The notes under the pieces were generated by a model. It did no database searches and was not told the DNA's origin. It saw nothing but the letters and a program-made list of their open reading frames with translations. The translations under genes and the position numbers were made by a program. 64,000 nucleotides of DNA from Flavobacteriales bacterium (lineage in GTDB: Bacteria; Bacteroidota; Bacteroidia; Flavobacteriales_D; Crocinitomicaceae), in assembly GCA_947462255.1 (NCBI GenBank), contig CANHOA010000006.1, positions 1 through 64,000 on the forward strand. The letters are read 5' to 3'. Below, one piece after another: positions 1 to 7,620 of this stretch (position 1 is its first letter; each line of letters starts with the position of its first letter).

Positions 1-2313
1 GCCTGTCGATGTATTATCTGCAGACTGACCTTTGGTAAGAATCGATTTTAAATTTGAAATTAATTTTGTTTCAATCAGCTTATCCAAACTTTCAATAAAT
101 TTAGAGGCTGATTCAGAACCATTTTGCATGTTGTTTATAACAAATTTGTCTTCATTAAAAGTAATCCTTATTAAATCCTCTATAGATTTTGAATTCAAAT
201 CTGTTTTAGCTGCGGTTTGCTGTATGAAAAAAGGTTGGCCATCTTTTATACCTGTGGCTATTCCGCATTCAGTTTCAAAAATACGTTTGAAAATATTTTT
301 ATTGGAATCCTCAAAACCATCTGCAAAATTTGCGATATTAGGTATAATCGTTGTTAAGGCATTATTCTTATACGAAAGGTATTTATTTATAAGATGCTTG
401 TGAGCATTGGGTTTAATCTTATCATCTATTTCGGCGGTCAAACTATTAATTACTTTCGTAAGATTTCCTCTAACATGCATGTTGTTAGATTGCCCAAAAC
501 TAATTTTATCACAAATTTCTTTTTTCAACTTAAGCAATAACTCATTTGCTTGATAATCGTAATAAGCCTTGATTAGGTTTTTTAAATTAGTCAACTCCGC
601 TTCATACCATTGCGCTTTTTTCATCACGCTCCATGCTGGTCCCTCCTTAATTGTGGCATACTGGGTAATTACGGTGTCAGCAAGGTTTCTATTAATGATT
701 TCTTGACTTTCAATAATTACAGTGGATTTTAAATCTGATAAAGCCTTAATCTCTGAATCGTACAACATAGATAAATCGTCGATGCGTGAGTCCAATGCTT
801 CATATACAAAACTCAATCTCATTAAACCTTGGCTTAATGCTATCTCTGTGCCTCCATCGTAAAACTCATTTAATATTTTAGTTGTAATACTATCAGTTTG
901 AAAACCACTCTGTAAAATAAATTCGATTAATTTTGAAGGAGTTTTATCTTTAATATCATTATCGAATAAACGTTTTAATCCCTCTGCCGAGCTTTCATCT
1001 TTTGTTTCAATTCCATCAGAATATTGCTTATCAATATTGGACTCTAAATAATCTTTCCAATATTTTTCTTTAAGCAGCGATAAATTTAATGGTTTTCCGT
1101 CAACCTCTTTTGCTTTATTATCGAAACCGTTGTATTTGTCTGATTCAATATAGGCTAAAAAATTATCTTGAAATAAAGGCCGAACTTCCAAATCAATATT
1201 GTCTTTTGAAGCTCCATTAATTCCAATAAAATTTTCATAGACCACACGTTTAAGATTCGTTTTGACATATTCTTCAAAAAAATCGCGACCGCTTCTAATC
1301 TCGGAATAACCTGCTGACCAGTATTGTTTTACCCAAGGTAAGTTATTATTTAATGATGTTACCGAATTAGGAAGAGTAGTATTGTCAAGGGCACTTATTA
1401 TACTGCCACCGTAAGTGCGAACAGAAATCATTTCAAGCAAACGAGCCACATCTTTATACCTTTGTTTAATGTCTGTAGCTTGTCCCGCCATATTTTCATG
1501 ATCGATTAAAATCGCAGAATTAAAAGGTTGAAAAGGAACCCGCCCTTGGTTATGTTTGTCTGCAATGATGGCAAATTTGGAAAAATGAGTGTCTCGTAAC
1601 GCAGCTGCATTTGCCGCACTTGTATCATTTGATTTAATCAAATTTGGATTAATTGAACCAAAATAATCTCTTTGAACAGCATCTAATTCTTTCCAGAATG
1701 CAAAAACATTTGTTTTGTATCGATCTACATTTTCTCCTTCTTGAAAACCAACAAATACATCAGGCATATAAAGTACAGCAGTAGGTTTACTAAAATCATG
1801 ACCTTTAAGTGTATAAAGCTCATCATAAAGAATCTGTGTAAGGTCGAGATAGATAGAGCTACCCGTACCACCGGCCACACTCAATACTATAAAAGTTTGA
1901 AGCTTTTCATTATCAGTTTTATGTATATCATCAATTTTTTTAATGATTAACTTAATTTTCTCCTTGAATTCTTTTGCAATTGAAGCTATTGCCAATCGAC
2001 CTTGTGGTCTGTTTGCTGAGGCGCCCTTGGCTAAGGGCCCATTCTTCATAGTTGCACGCGCATTTGGATCTAACCAGGTATCAACTTTATTTCGTACTTC
2101 ATTATTACTAGGAGCGGTTTGAAGGTAGGACGAAACATTAATCTTAGCTAAATCAACTTTTTCTCTTTCAGAAAAAGGATTCCCTTTGTCATCAACCAGG
2201 TCATTTGTATCGGTATCGATAAAAAGAAAATAATCGCCATCTCTGTGCTTTTCTCTAATTTCACGAACGGTTTTTAAACCAGAACCACCCATTGCAATAA
2301 ATAAATTTGCCAT
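1..2313 (-). CDS. Tubulin/FtsZ-like protein (Tubulin_2-type), 3' end outside window
   Basis: The frame is open for all 771 codons from the ATG at 2313 to the window edge, so the C-terminus is missing. The N-terminus begins MANLFIAMGGSG, a nucleotide-binding Gly-rich loop (residues 9-12). Residues 148-153 read GGTGSS, the tubulin/FtsZ signature GGTGSG with the last Gly changed to Ser; an acidic turn FIDTDTND follows beta-2 near residue 31. The long C-terminal part is helical and has no recognised domain. Length and motifs fit the large FtsZ-like family, far longer than cell-division FtsZ (about 400 aa). A cytoplasmic GTP-binding filament former is inferred. It starts 32 bp after the VWA gene, in the same direction, so co-transcription is likely. 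Comparative genomics (Makarova and Koonin, recalled) links this family with VWA and OmpA proteins in predicted membrane remodelling. Confidence 0.8.
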   Translation of the reverse strand, partial: MANLFIAMGGSGLKTVREIREKHRDGDYFLFIDTDTNDLVDDKGNPFSEREKVDLAKINVSSYLQTAPSNNEVRNKVDTWLDPNARATMKNGPLAKGASANRPQGRLAIASIAKEFKEKIKLIIKKIDDIHKTDNEKLQTFIVLSVAGGTGSSIYLDLTQILYDELYTLKGHDFSKPTAVLYMPDVFVGFQEGENVDRYKTNVFAFWKELDAVQRDYFGSINPNLIKSNDTSAANAAALRDTHFSKFAIIADKHNQGRVPFQPFNSAILIDHENMAGQATDIKQRYKDVARLLEMISVRTYGGSIISALDNTTLPNSVTSLNNNLPWVKQYWSAGYSEIRSGRDFFEEYVKTNLKRVVYENFIGINGASKDNIDLEVRPLFQDNFLAYIESDKYNGFDNKAKEVDGKPLNLSLLKEKYWKDYLESNIDKQYSDGIETKDESSAEGLKRLFDNDIKDKTPSKLIEFILQSGFQTDSITTKILNEFYDGGTEIALSQGLMRLSFVYEALDSRIDDLSMLYDSEIKALSDLKSTVIIESQEIINRNLADTVITQYATIKEGPAWSVMKKAQWYEAELTNLKNLIKAYYDYQANELLLKLKKEICDKISFGQSNNMHVRGNLTKVINSLTAEIDDKIKPNAHKHLINKYLSYKNNALTTIIPNIANFADGFEDSNKNIFKRIFETECGIATGIKDGQPFFIQQTAAKTDLNSKSIEDLIRITFNEDKFVINNMQNGSESASKFIESLDKLIETKLISNLKSILTKGQSADNTSTG

Positions 2314-2345
2314 TCTTTTTTATTTTTAAGATTATTATTTTTAAA

Positions 2346-3773
2346 TTATTTTACATTCGGCATAGTAATATTAATACCGTCTACAATCCATTTACTGCGC
2401 GTACTTGCAATAGTTTTTTTTCCTCTTGGGGCTGTTTTTTTTACCTTTCTGCTATCAAGAAGTAAATCACCATTTAATGGATAGATTAGTAAGCATTTAC
2501 CTTTGAAAAATTTCTTTGTAGCTCGTATTTCTAGAGAAAAATCATTTTTCAATAAACTTACTTCGTTATTGGAAATTTTTTTGTTGTTGCCGAAGCAATC
2601 AATCACAATTGTAGATTTGCCTGGGGTGTAAAAATCCATACTACCTCTTAATTTAGCTGGCGGGATTATCGTCCAAATGAACCTCAAAATCGAGAATAAA
2701 AGAACTATTACTATTATATCCGTTAGCCACCAGGGTATTAATGAATCGGCTGTCATTAATGTTACTTTTTGATTCTTGATTTCATCATCTGCAAGCTCCG
2801 GCAATTCATTTTTATATTTCTCAGCCACCAAAGTTCCAGAAACTTCGATTTCAATTTCCGTGGGTGGGAAAAAGCTATACAGTAAATCACTGTTTAAAAT
2901 TTCAGTGACTTTTTTTTCGGACTCCTCGTTTAATATTAGCTTACTGTATATTAGTGAATCAGCCCCTTTTTTTAACTCAATAGCCCCCCCATTATTTAAA
3001 AGAATAATATTCTTTTTTTGCAAATCCGCTTTGTCTGTTATCACTTCCTTTAAAAGTGTTTTTATTATTTGACCCTTAATGTTATTGAATTTATCGTCCA
3101 ATAAACTTGGATCAGTACAAGTAACGGTGGTTAAATCATTAAAAATATTCTTTATATAATTCAAATATTGTGGTTTTCTATCAACATTAGGTAATTCGAT
3201 GCAGTACACATATGGATTCTTAATTTTTTTCTTAAGATTATCATATTTTGTGATTAAAGGTTGCCAAAATTGCGGGCCAGGAACACTATATCCATTATTG
3301 TAATGAACAAAATCGGAGAAGATGAAAATTATTGGCGTTGCATTTTCAGCCCCTGTGCAATTTAGGGCATTTAACACTAAATCAGTCATTTTTACACCAT
3401 CGCTGCCTGTTGTACCAAATTGCTGTTTATCAATTTGTTTAATAATGGCATTTTTCTTTGAACTGTTTACAATGGCACACTCAGTTAAATTACTTGTTTT
3501 ATCTGTACTTCCTAAGAGTATTACATTAAAGTAATCCCCATCTTTTACAGGTTTTAAAAAATCTTTTACAATATTTTTAATATCATCTCCAAAGGTTTTA
3601 TCAGAGATATCTAAAACAAAAATAAAATTGAGTGGACTGCTTTTTAAATCTTTACCAAAATCAGCATAAGCATTAGGCCAAGCTTTTTTCACTAATTCTT
3701 CAGGAGTTCCCTGACCAAACAAACACGTTGAAAATAACAAAGCAACAATAGTAATGAAAAAACTTTTTACCAT
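2346..3773 (-). CDS. Membrane-anchored VWA-domain protein, partner of the FtsZ-like protein
   Basis: 475 aa. A signal peptide covers about residues 1-20 (ends CLFGQG). A VWA-like domain follows from about residue 46: strand NFIFVLDISDK with D55 and S57 of the metal-ion site, then IFSDF with D154. The third metal-site position is Lys59 rather than the usual Ser, so metal binding may be altered. One transmembrane helix lies at about 348-370 (WWLTDIIVIVLLFSILRF), leaving a cytoplasmic tail of about 100 residues with a beta-rich look. The topology would put the VWA domain in the periplasm and the tail beside the FtsZ-like protein encoded next. The specific function is unknown; the assignment rests on the VWA fold pattern and the neighbour. 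Confidence 0.72.
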   Translation of the reverse strand: MVKSFFITIVALLFSTCLFGQGTPEELVKKAWPNAYADFGKDLKSSPLNFIFVLDISDKTFGDDIKNIVKDFLKPVKDGDYFNVILLGSTDKTSNLTECAIVNSSKKNAIIKQIDKQQFGTTGSDGVKMTDLVLNALNCTGAENATPIIFIFSDFVHYNNGYSVPGPQFWQPLITKYDNLKKKIKNPYVYCIELPNVDRKPQYLNYIKNIFNDLTTVTCTDPSLLDDKFNNIKGQIIKTLLKEVITDKADLQKKNIILLNNGGAIELKKGADSLIYSKLILNEESEKKVTEILNSDLLYSFFPPTEIEIEVSGTLVAEKYKNELPELADDEIKNQKVTLMTADSLIPWWLTDIIVIVLLFSILRFIWTIIPPAKLRGSMDFYTPGKSTIVIDCFGNNKKISNNEVSLLKNDFSLEIRATKKFFKGKCLLIYPLNGDLLLDSRKVKKTAPRGKKTIASTRSKWIVDGINITMPNVK

Positions 3774-3800
3774 ATTTTAAATTTGAACGTAAATATAAAA

Positions 3801-3950
3801 TTATTTAATTAGAATAAAAAGTCGGCCTTCATTATTTGTTAAATAAATAATCGTTTTGAAACAATAACTTTTTGATGTTCCTGACTTACTTATTATAGTT
3901 GTCATAGTTTTTACACCTGACCCACCGATTCCAATAAATAAATTTGCCTT
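3801..3950 (-). pseudogene. Relic of the 5' end of a second FtsZ-like gene
   Basis: Read on the minus strand, this stretch encodes ANLFIGIGGSGVKT, matching residues 2-15 of the intact FtsZ-like protein (ANLFIAMGGSGLKT) at 11 of 14 positions, with similarity also in the DNA and the A-rich leader. The start codon position is AAG instead of ATG. The frame stays open for about 50 codons to a TAA at 3801-3803, but similarity is lost after the Gly-rich loop. It lies directly upstream of the VWA gene. The simplest reading is a tandem FtsZ-like paralogue reduced to its first 15 codons by deletion. A recombination scar is the alternative. Confidence 0.65.
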
Positions 3951-3995
3951 TTTTTTTAGTTTTATAATTTGTTATTTAATTCTTTCAATAATGGT

Positions 3996-4048
3996 ATGCG
4001 TGTAGGCGATTTCTCGACAGGAATACTTCGAGATAACCCTTACACGTT
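3996..4048. repeat. Long imperfect palindrome between relic and protease gene
   Basis: Outer arms CGTGTA and TACACG and inner arms TTCTCGA and TCGAGA are collinear, with AGG/CCT pairs between them, giving a bulged hairpin of about 50 nt with a loop near AGGAATAC. It follows the stop codon of the metzincin gene after about a dozen bases. There is no T-tract, so it is not a classic terminator. It could be a REP-like or cassette-type recombination element; neither is proven. Confidence 0.5.
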
Positions 4049-4060
4049 ATGTTGCGTTCG

Positions 4061-4846
4061 TTAGTGATCTTTTGGTCTAAAGGTCTCGTACCATTCTTTT
4101 GGATATTTATTCCATCCAACTAGCCAAGCACTTAAGCTATCTATCTCCAATTCATTAATATTATAGGAAGTTCTTAGCATTATTGAATTTGGAAATAACC
4201 TCTTAGCCTTTAGTTCATTGCTTTCACTTTGCGCAAATGTTTTGTATAAATCCCATGCGCCATATAAGTGTAAAATTTCATGTGCAATTGATGATGATGC
4301 TAGTTTTTCATTTCCGTTATATTTTTCGTACAAAACAGCCCCTTCAACATAATATTTTTCTTTTTCCATTTCAGTACTATAGGGCATAGCATAGCCATTA
4401 CCTTTTCCTTTAACAAAAATAATTACGTTGTAATTATTTGCATTTGTATTTTCCTTTATCCACGAGTCAAAATCTAAGTTGCTTTTATATCCGATTTTGT
4501 AAAAAACTTTAGATACCCAATCAACAGATTCATTACCTGAAGCATTTCCCCGCTCTATATAGGGTAATTTTATATCATTATTAAGTCCAAAATTTCCTGA
4601 TTCATTAAAGTCAACTGATATAGAATATTTTAAAGCCTCCTTACTAATCCAATTTTGACTTTCATTTAACAAATTCAGCATTTCTAATTTTTCATTATAT
4701 GTCCATTCGTCATTTGGACCAGAAACAAAACAACTTAATGTATATATCTTTCCAATTAGCTGATACGAACTTCCTGCTCTCCATTTACCAACATTCTGTG
4801 CTTGAAGAACAAGAGGGAATAAAAAAAATACTATAAATCTTTTCAT
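4061..4846 (-). CDS. Secreted metzincin-type zinc metalloprotease
   Basis: 261 aa with a signal peptide ending near residue 16 (FFLFPLVLQAQ). The zinc site reads HEILHLYGAWD: H189, E190, H193, G196 and D199 fit the metzincin pattern HExxHxxGxxH/D with Asp as third ligand, as in snapalysin-like enzymes. PNSIM at 219-223 has the position and form of the metzincin Met-turn. No propeptide or C-terminal sorting domain is obvious, so the product is probably periplasmic. Substrate unknown. It lies downstream of a coiled-coil lipoprotein on the same strand, 43 bp apart, and upstream of the FtsZ/VWA pair. The zinc motif makes the enzyme class fairly safe; the precise peptidase family is not decided. 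Confidence 0.7.
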   Translation of the reverse strand: MKRFIVFFLFPLVLQAQNVGKWRAGSSYQLIGKIYTLSCFVSGPNDEWTYNEKLEMLNLLNESQNWISKEALKYSISVDFNESGNFGLNNDIKLPYIERGNASGNESVDWVSKVFYKIGYKSNLDFDSWIKENTNANNYNVIIFVKGKGNGYAMPYSTEMEKEKYYVEGAVLYEKYNGNEKLASSSIAHEILHLYGAWDLYKTFAQSESNELKAKRLFPNSIMLRTSYNINELEIDSLSAWLVGWNKYPKEWYETFRPKDH

Positions 4847-4889
4847 ATTAAATGAAGCATACCTTTTTGTTTAGTCTAAATTCTTTAGT

Positions 4890-5279
4890 TTATGAGTTGC
4901 AACTATTAATTTGTTCTTCAAGTTTTACTTTTTTTTCTTTTAACTTTTCAAGTTCACGTTCTTTTGTTGCTAAAACAGAATTGGCTTCTATGACATTCTT
5001 TTCAGCTTCTTCAATTGCCTGTGCATATTTTTCAGGTTGTGCAAGCTTTTTCAAACCATTAATTATGGTTTCATTTTTTGCATCTTTTTCTTTTTCTATA
5101 CAATTATCGAGATTAGCTTGGTATTTAGTTTCTATATCATCTTCAAGCTTGGATATATCATCACCTACTTTAATAAGCTCACGTTTGTTTTTTTCTAAAT
5201 TTTTACAATTATTACTGCAGCTTTTACAACTGGTTATAAAAAGCGCAATCGCAATAACACAAATAGTTTGAAATCTCAT
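4890..5279 (-). CDS. Small coiled-coil lipoprotein
   Basis: 129 aa. A hydrophobic leader ends in ITSC, a lipobox with the lipidated Cys at residue 18, followed by a Cys/Asn-rich stretch (KSCSNNC). The rest is charged and strongly helical, with heptad-like Leu/Ile/Val spacing at about 30-60 and 85-125, so a coiled coil is likely. One further Cys sits near the C-terminus. It probably sits in the periplasmic face of an outer or inner membrane. It is encoded just upstream of the metzincin protease and may be co-transcribed with it. No specific family was recognised. Confidence 0.6.
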   Translation of the reverse strand: MRFQTICVIAIALFITSCKSCSNNCKNLEKNKRELIKVGDDISKLEDDIETKYQANLDNCIEKEKDAKNETIINGLKKLAQPEKYAQAIEEAEKNVIEANSVLATKERELEKLKEKKVKLEEQINSCNS

Positions 5280-5654
5280 AATTATATAAAATTAATACTT
5301 CTTACTCAGTTTAGATAAAGGAATCCATTCTTGAGGGTAAAATTGTTTGCATTATCCCCTTATTTAGGCCAGGGATAAATCAAATATAGATTTATTTTTG
5401 GTATTCGTATTCAGTGGATAAAAATATTCTTCAGGAGTATTATTTTAAAAACCTGATAAATTTCCTATTAACTAGCTGCCTTTATAATGGGGGTATTCTA
5501 CACCTTCCCATTTCATACAATAAGTTTCCCGATATATTTTTAATAAACTTGGTCCGCTTCAGCTTTAATTGGTAATTTAGTTGTTCTCAAAAGTTTACTG
5601 CATTTGATAATGCTGCATTGTTAGCAGAAATAATACTAATTAACACTAATTTCT
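5280..5654. other. Intergenic region between divergent genes
   Basis: No coding potential was seen on either strand. The stretch contains one copy of an approximate direct repeat (5379-5411) and a short CTGC/GCAG stem near 5617-5631. It must hold the promoters of the minus-strand lipoprotein and the plus-strand CHAD-like gene. I did not find an unambiguous TAnnTTTG box for either. Confidence 0.5.
5379..5411. repeat. Direct repeat copy A (partner at 9669)
   Basis: The core AAATATAG(A/G)TTTATTT followed by TGGTATTCG recurs at 9669-9702 in the same orientation with about five mismatches in 33 bases. The two copies bracket three genes: CHAD-like, bestrophin-like and CASTOR/POLLUX-like. No target duplication or integrase accompanies them. 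Confidence 0.5.
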
Positions 5655-6674
5655 ATGTCACTTCCAAAATCCCGATATTTCTACCATCTGAACGCTTTTG
5701 GTTCAATCGTTTCTGAATCAATCAAAGAGCATCAATCAAACCCTAAAAGTACATTTGCAAGTTTTCTTCATAAAAAAGGTGGACGTACTCCATTGTTTCA
5801 ATTGCAAGGTTTAGCTAGAATAGATGCTAAAATTAGTATTCACAAAGAACTTGCTGAAAGTTGGCTTTTCCAATTTAAAGAAATTGAAGATGCACTAGGT
5901 AAATATGATTATTGGATTAGCATGATCGAAAATAATCAAAAATGGAAATTTCCTTCTGAAATCAACACTTATTTTATTAATAATACATACTATTATATTG
6001 GTATTTTAGAGTATTTACTTACAAAATATGGCTGGATCTCAAAACATGAAAATAACTATACCTATTTAGAAACAGCGCTGATTAATTTTGAAAAATCAAC
6101 AAAAAAAGTAAAGTGGTATAAATCCAGAAAAGAAAAGAAGAAACTGCTTGTATTTTATCGTGATGAGTTATTGAGCCTAAATCAAAAAATTGAAAGTGAA
6201 GAAATAGATCTTAATTTATTAGAAGAAGGAATCCATGAGTTCCGTCGTAAACTACGATGGATTGGAATTTATTCTAGTGCGCTTCGTGGCAAAGTGCTTA
6301 TCGCAACCCCATTAAAAGGTGACGAATTGAGTAAATACGTCACAAAACAAAATACTGAAATTTCATTCAATATAATTCAATCAAACCCAGAAGAAAAAGA
6401 AATTATAAAATTTCTTCCAGGCGGGTATTATGCAATGAGTGAATTAATAAATAAAATTGGAGATATAAAAGATACAGGAATTTGTTCAGAAGAAATGTTA
6501 ACTGTTGGAAAAACGTTTGGGCTTAGTCCAATTAAAATTCAAAAACTCCTTGGTGATGATTATTTATCTCATACTAACGTTGTAAAATCTAATAAAGCCC
6601 TTATTGTAAACTATGTAAAAAAAGAAAAAATATTGCTACACATGGCTGACTATTTAGATTCCCAAATAAAATAA
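5655..6674 (+). CDS. Helical protein with CHAD-like motif
   Basis: 339 aa, predicted almost wholly alpha-helical, with no signal peptide or membrane segment. Residues 193-201 read IHEFRRKLR, with H194, R197, R198 and R201 spaced like the conserved basic core of CHAD domains (H-x-x-R-x-x-x-R). An earlier segment, IEDALGKYDYW (about 77-87), resembles the LG-x-x-D motif of the same family. CHAD proteins are known to bind polyphosphate through such basic residues; that role here is inference. The order of the two motifs is unusual for a single CHAD repeat, so this may be a distant or rearranged member. It stands 131 bp upstream of the bestrophin-like gene on the same strand. Confidence 0.4.
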   Translation: MSLPKSRYFYHLNAFGSIVSESIKEHQSNPKSTFASFLHKKGGRTPLFQLQGLARIDAKISIHKELAESWLFQFKEIEDALGKYDYWISMIENNQKWKFPSEINTYFINNTYYYIGILEYLLTKYGWISKHENNYTYLETALINFEKSTKKVKWYKSRKEKKKLLVFYRDELLSLNQKIESEEIDLNLLEEGIHEFRRKLRWIGIYSSALRGKVLIATPLKGDELSKYVTKQNTEISFNIIQSNPEEKEIIKFLPGGYYAMSELINKIGDIKDTGICSEEMLTVGKTFGLSPIKIQKLLGDDYLSHTNVVKSNKALIVNYVKKEKILLHMADYLDSQIK

Positions 6675-6805
6675 ATTTTCTAGAGCAACTCATTAGTGTC
6701 CTTTTAAAAAAAATGGATTGTATGAAAGTCCTTATAAATTCTAGGATTATTCTCGATTACTCTTTCTTATTGTAAAGATTAACTTAATTTTAACATTAAA
6801 TTAAA

Positions 6806-7612
6806 ATGAGTTCAATGAATTACATAAAAAAAATCATCTTGAAGTGGGGTATATTAATTAAGATAATGCCCTTATTAATACTAATTCTCGTAGCAAAAAT
6901 ACTGGTAGATTATTACAATCTAGAGTTTCTGGAATTAAATTCATTGTTTACTTCTTTGGTTGCAGCAACTATATTTTTAATTGGATTTTTAATTTCAGGA
7001 GTTTTATCAGATTACAAAGAAAGTGAAAGGATACCTTCAGATTTGACAGCATCATTAAAAAATTTACAAGATGACGCTTTAATGCTGTCAAAAGTAAAAC
7101 ACGGTGACTCGATTGGCTATCTATCTGCAATTAGGTTTCTTGAATATCAAAAAATAGTTGCTTTTAAAATTAAAGACTGGTTATATAGTGAAATAACCAG
7201 TGAAGAAATGATAAAATTAATAGGTGATATGAATACTTACTTTATTGAGTTGGATGCCGAGGGTGTTCAAGCAAATTACATTATCAAAATGAAAAATGAG
7301 CAAAATAATTTACGGAAAATAATTTTAAGGATTGACACAATTAGAAAAACCGATTTTATTAGTTCTGCTTATGCTATTGTAGAGTCAATGGCTTTTATTA
7401 TTTCAATAGGATTAGTATTCATTAATATTGATCTGGACAAACAAAATTTATTTTCGGAAGTCTTTTTTACGCTTCTGGTTAGTTTTCTTATTTTTTATAT
7501 GATAGCATTAATAAAGGATATTGATGATCCTTTTGATTATCAAAACAATGGAGAAAGTGGATCTGAGATAAATTTAGATGTGTTTAATGACCACCTTAAA
7601 TCCTTAAAATAA
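6806..7612 (+). CDS. Bestrophin-like (DUF4239-type) membrane protein
   Basis: 268 aa. Four hydrophobic helices, two at about 13-34 and 46-68 and two in the last third (SAYAIVESMAFIISIGLVFI and FFTLLVSFLIFYMIALI), frame a soluble helical middle section. The segment after helix 4, LIKDIDDPFDYQ, matches the D-x-PF signature that ends bestrophin-like DUF4239 proteins. Such proteins are thought to be anion channels or related membrane proteins; transport by this one is untested. The Met at 6806 is followed by another at codon 4, so the start could be three codons later. It converges on the CASTOR/POLLUX-like gene with only 8 bp between their stops. Confidence 0.55.
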   Translation: MSSMNYIKKIILKWGILIKIMPLLILILVAKILVDYYNLEFLELNSLFTSLVAATIFLIGFLISGVLSDYKESERIPSDLTASLKNLQDDALMLSKVKHGDSIGYLSAIRFLEYQKIVAFKIKDWLYSEITSEEMIKLIGDMNTYFIELDAEGVQANYIIKMKNEQNNLRKIILRIDTIRKTDFISSAYAIVESMAFIISIGLVFINIDLDKQNLFSEVFFTLLVSFLIFYMIALIKDIDDPFDYQNNGESGSEINLDVFNDHLKSLK

Positions 7613-7620
7613 TAGACGTA

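Noticed and set aside
3996-4048. Integron attC site
   Set aside because: The hairpin plan is suggestive, but the required GTTRRRY and RYYYAAC ends are not both present, and no integrase is in the window.
4852-5271. Open plus-strand frame of 139 codons
   Set aside because: It is antisense to the coiled-coil lipoprotein, which has a lipobox and codon use as expected; the plus-strand product is low-complexity Ser/Phe-rich.
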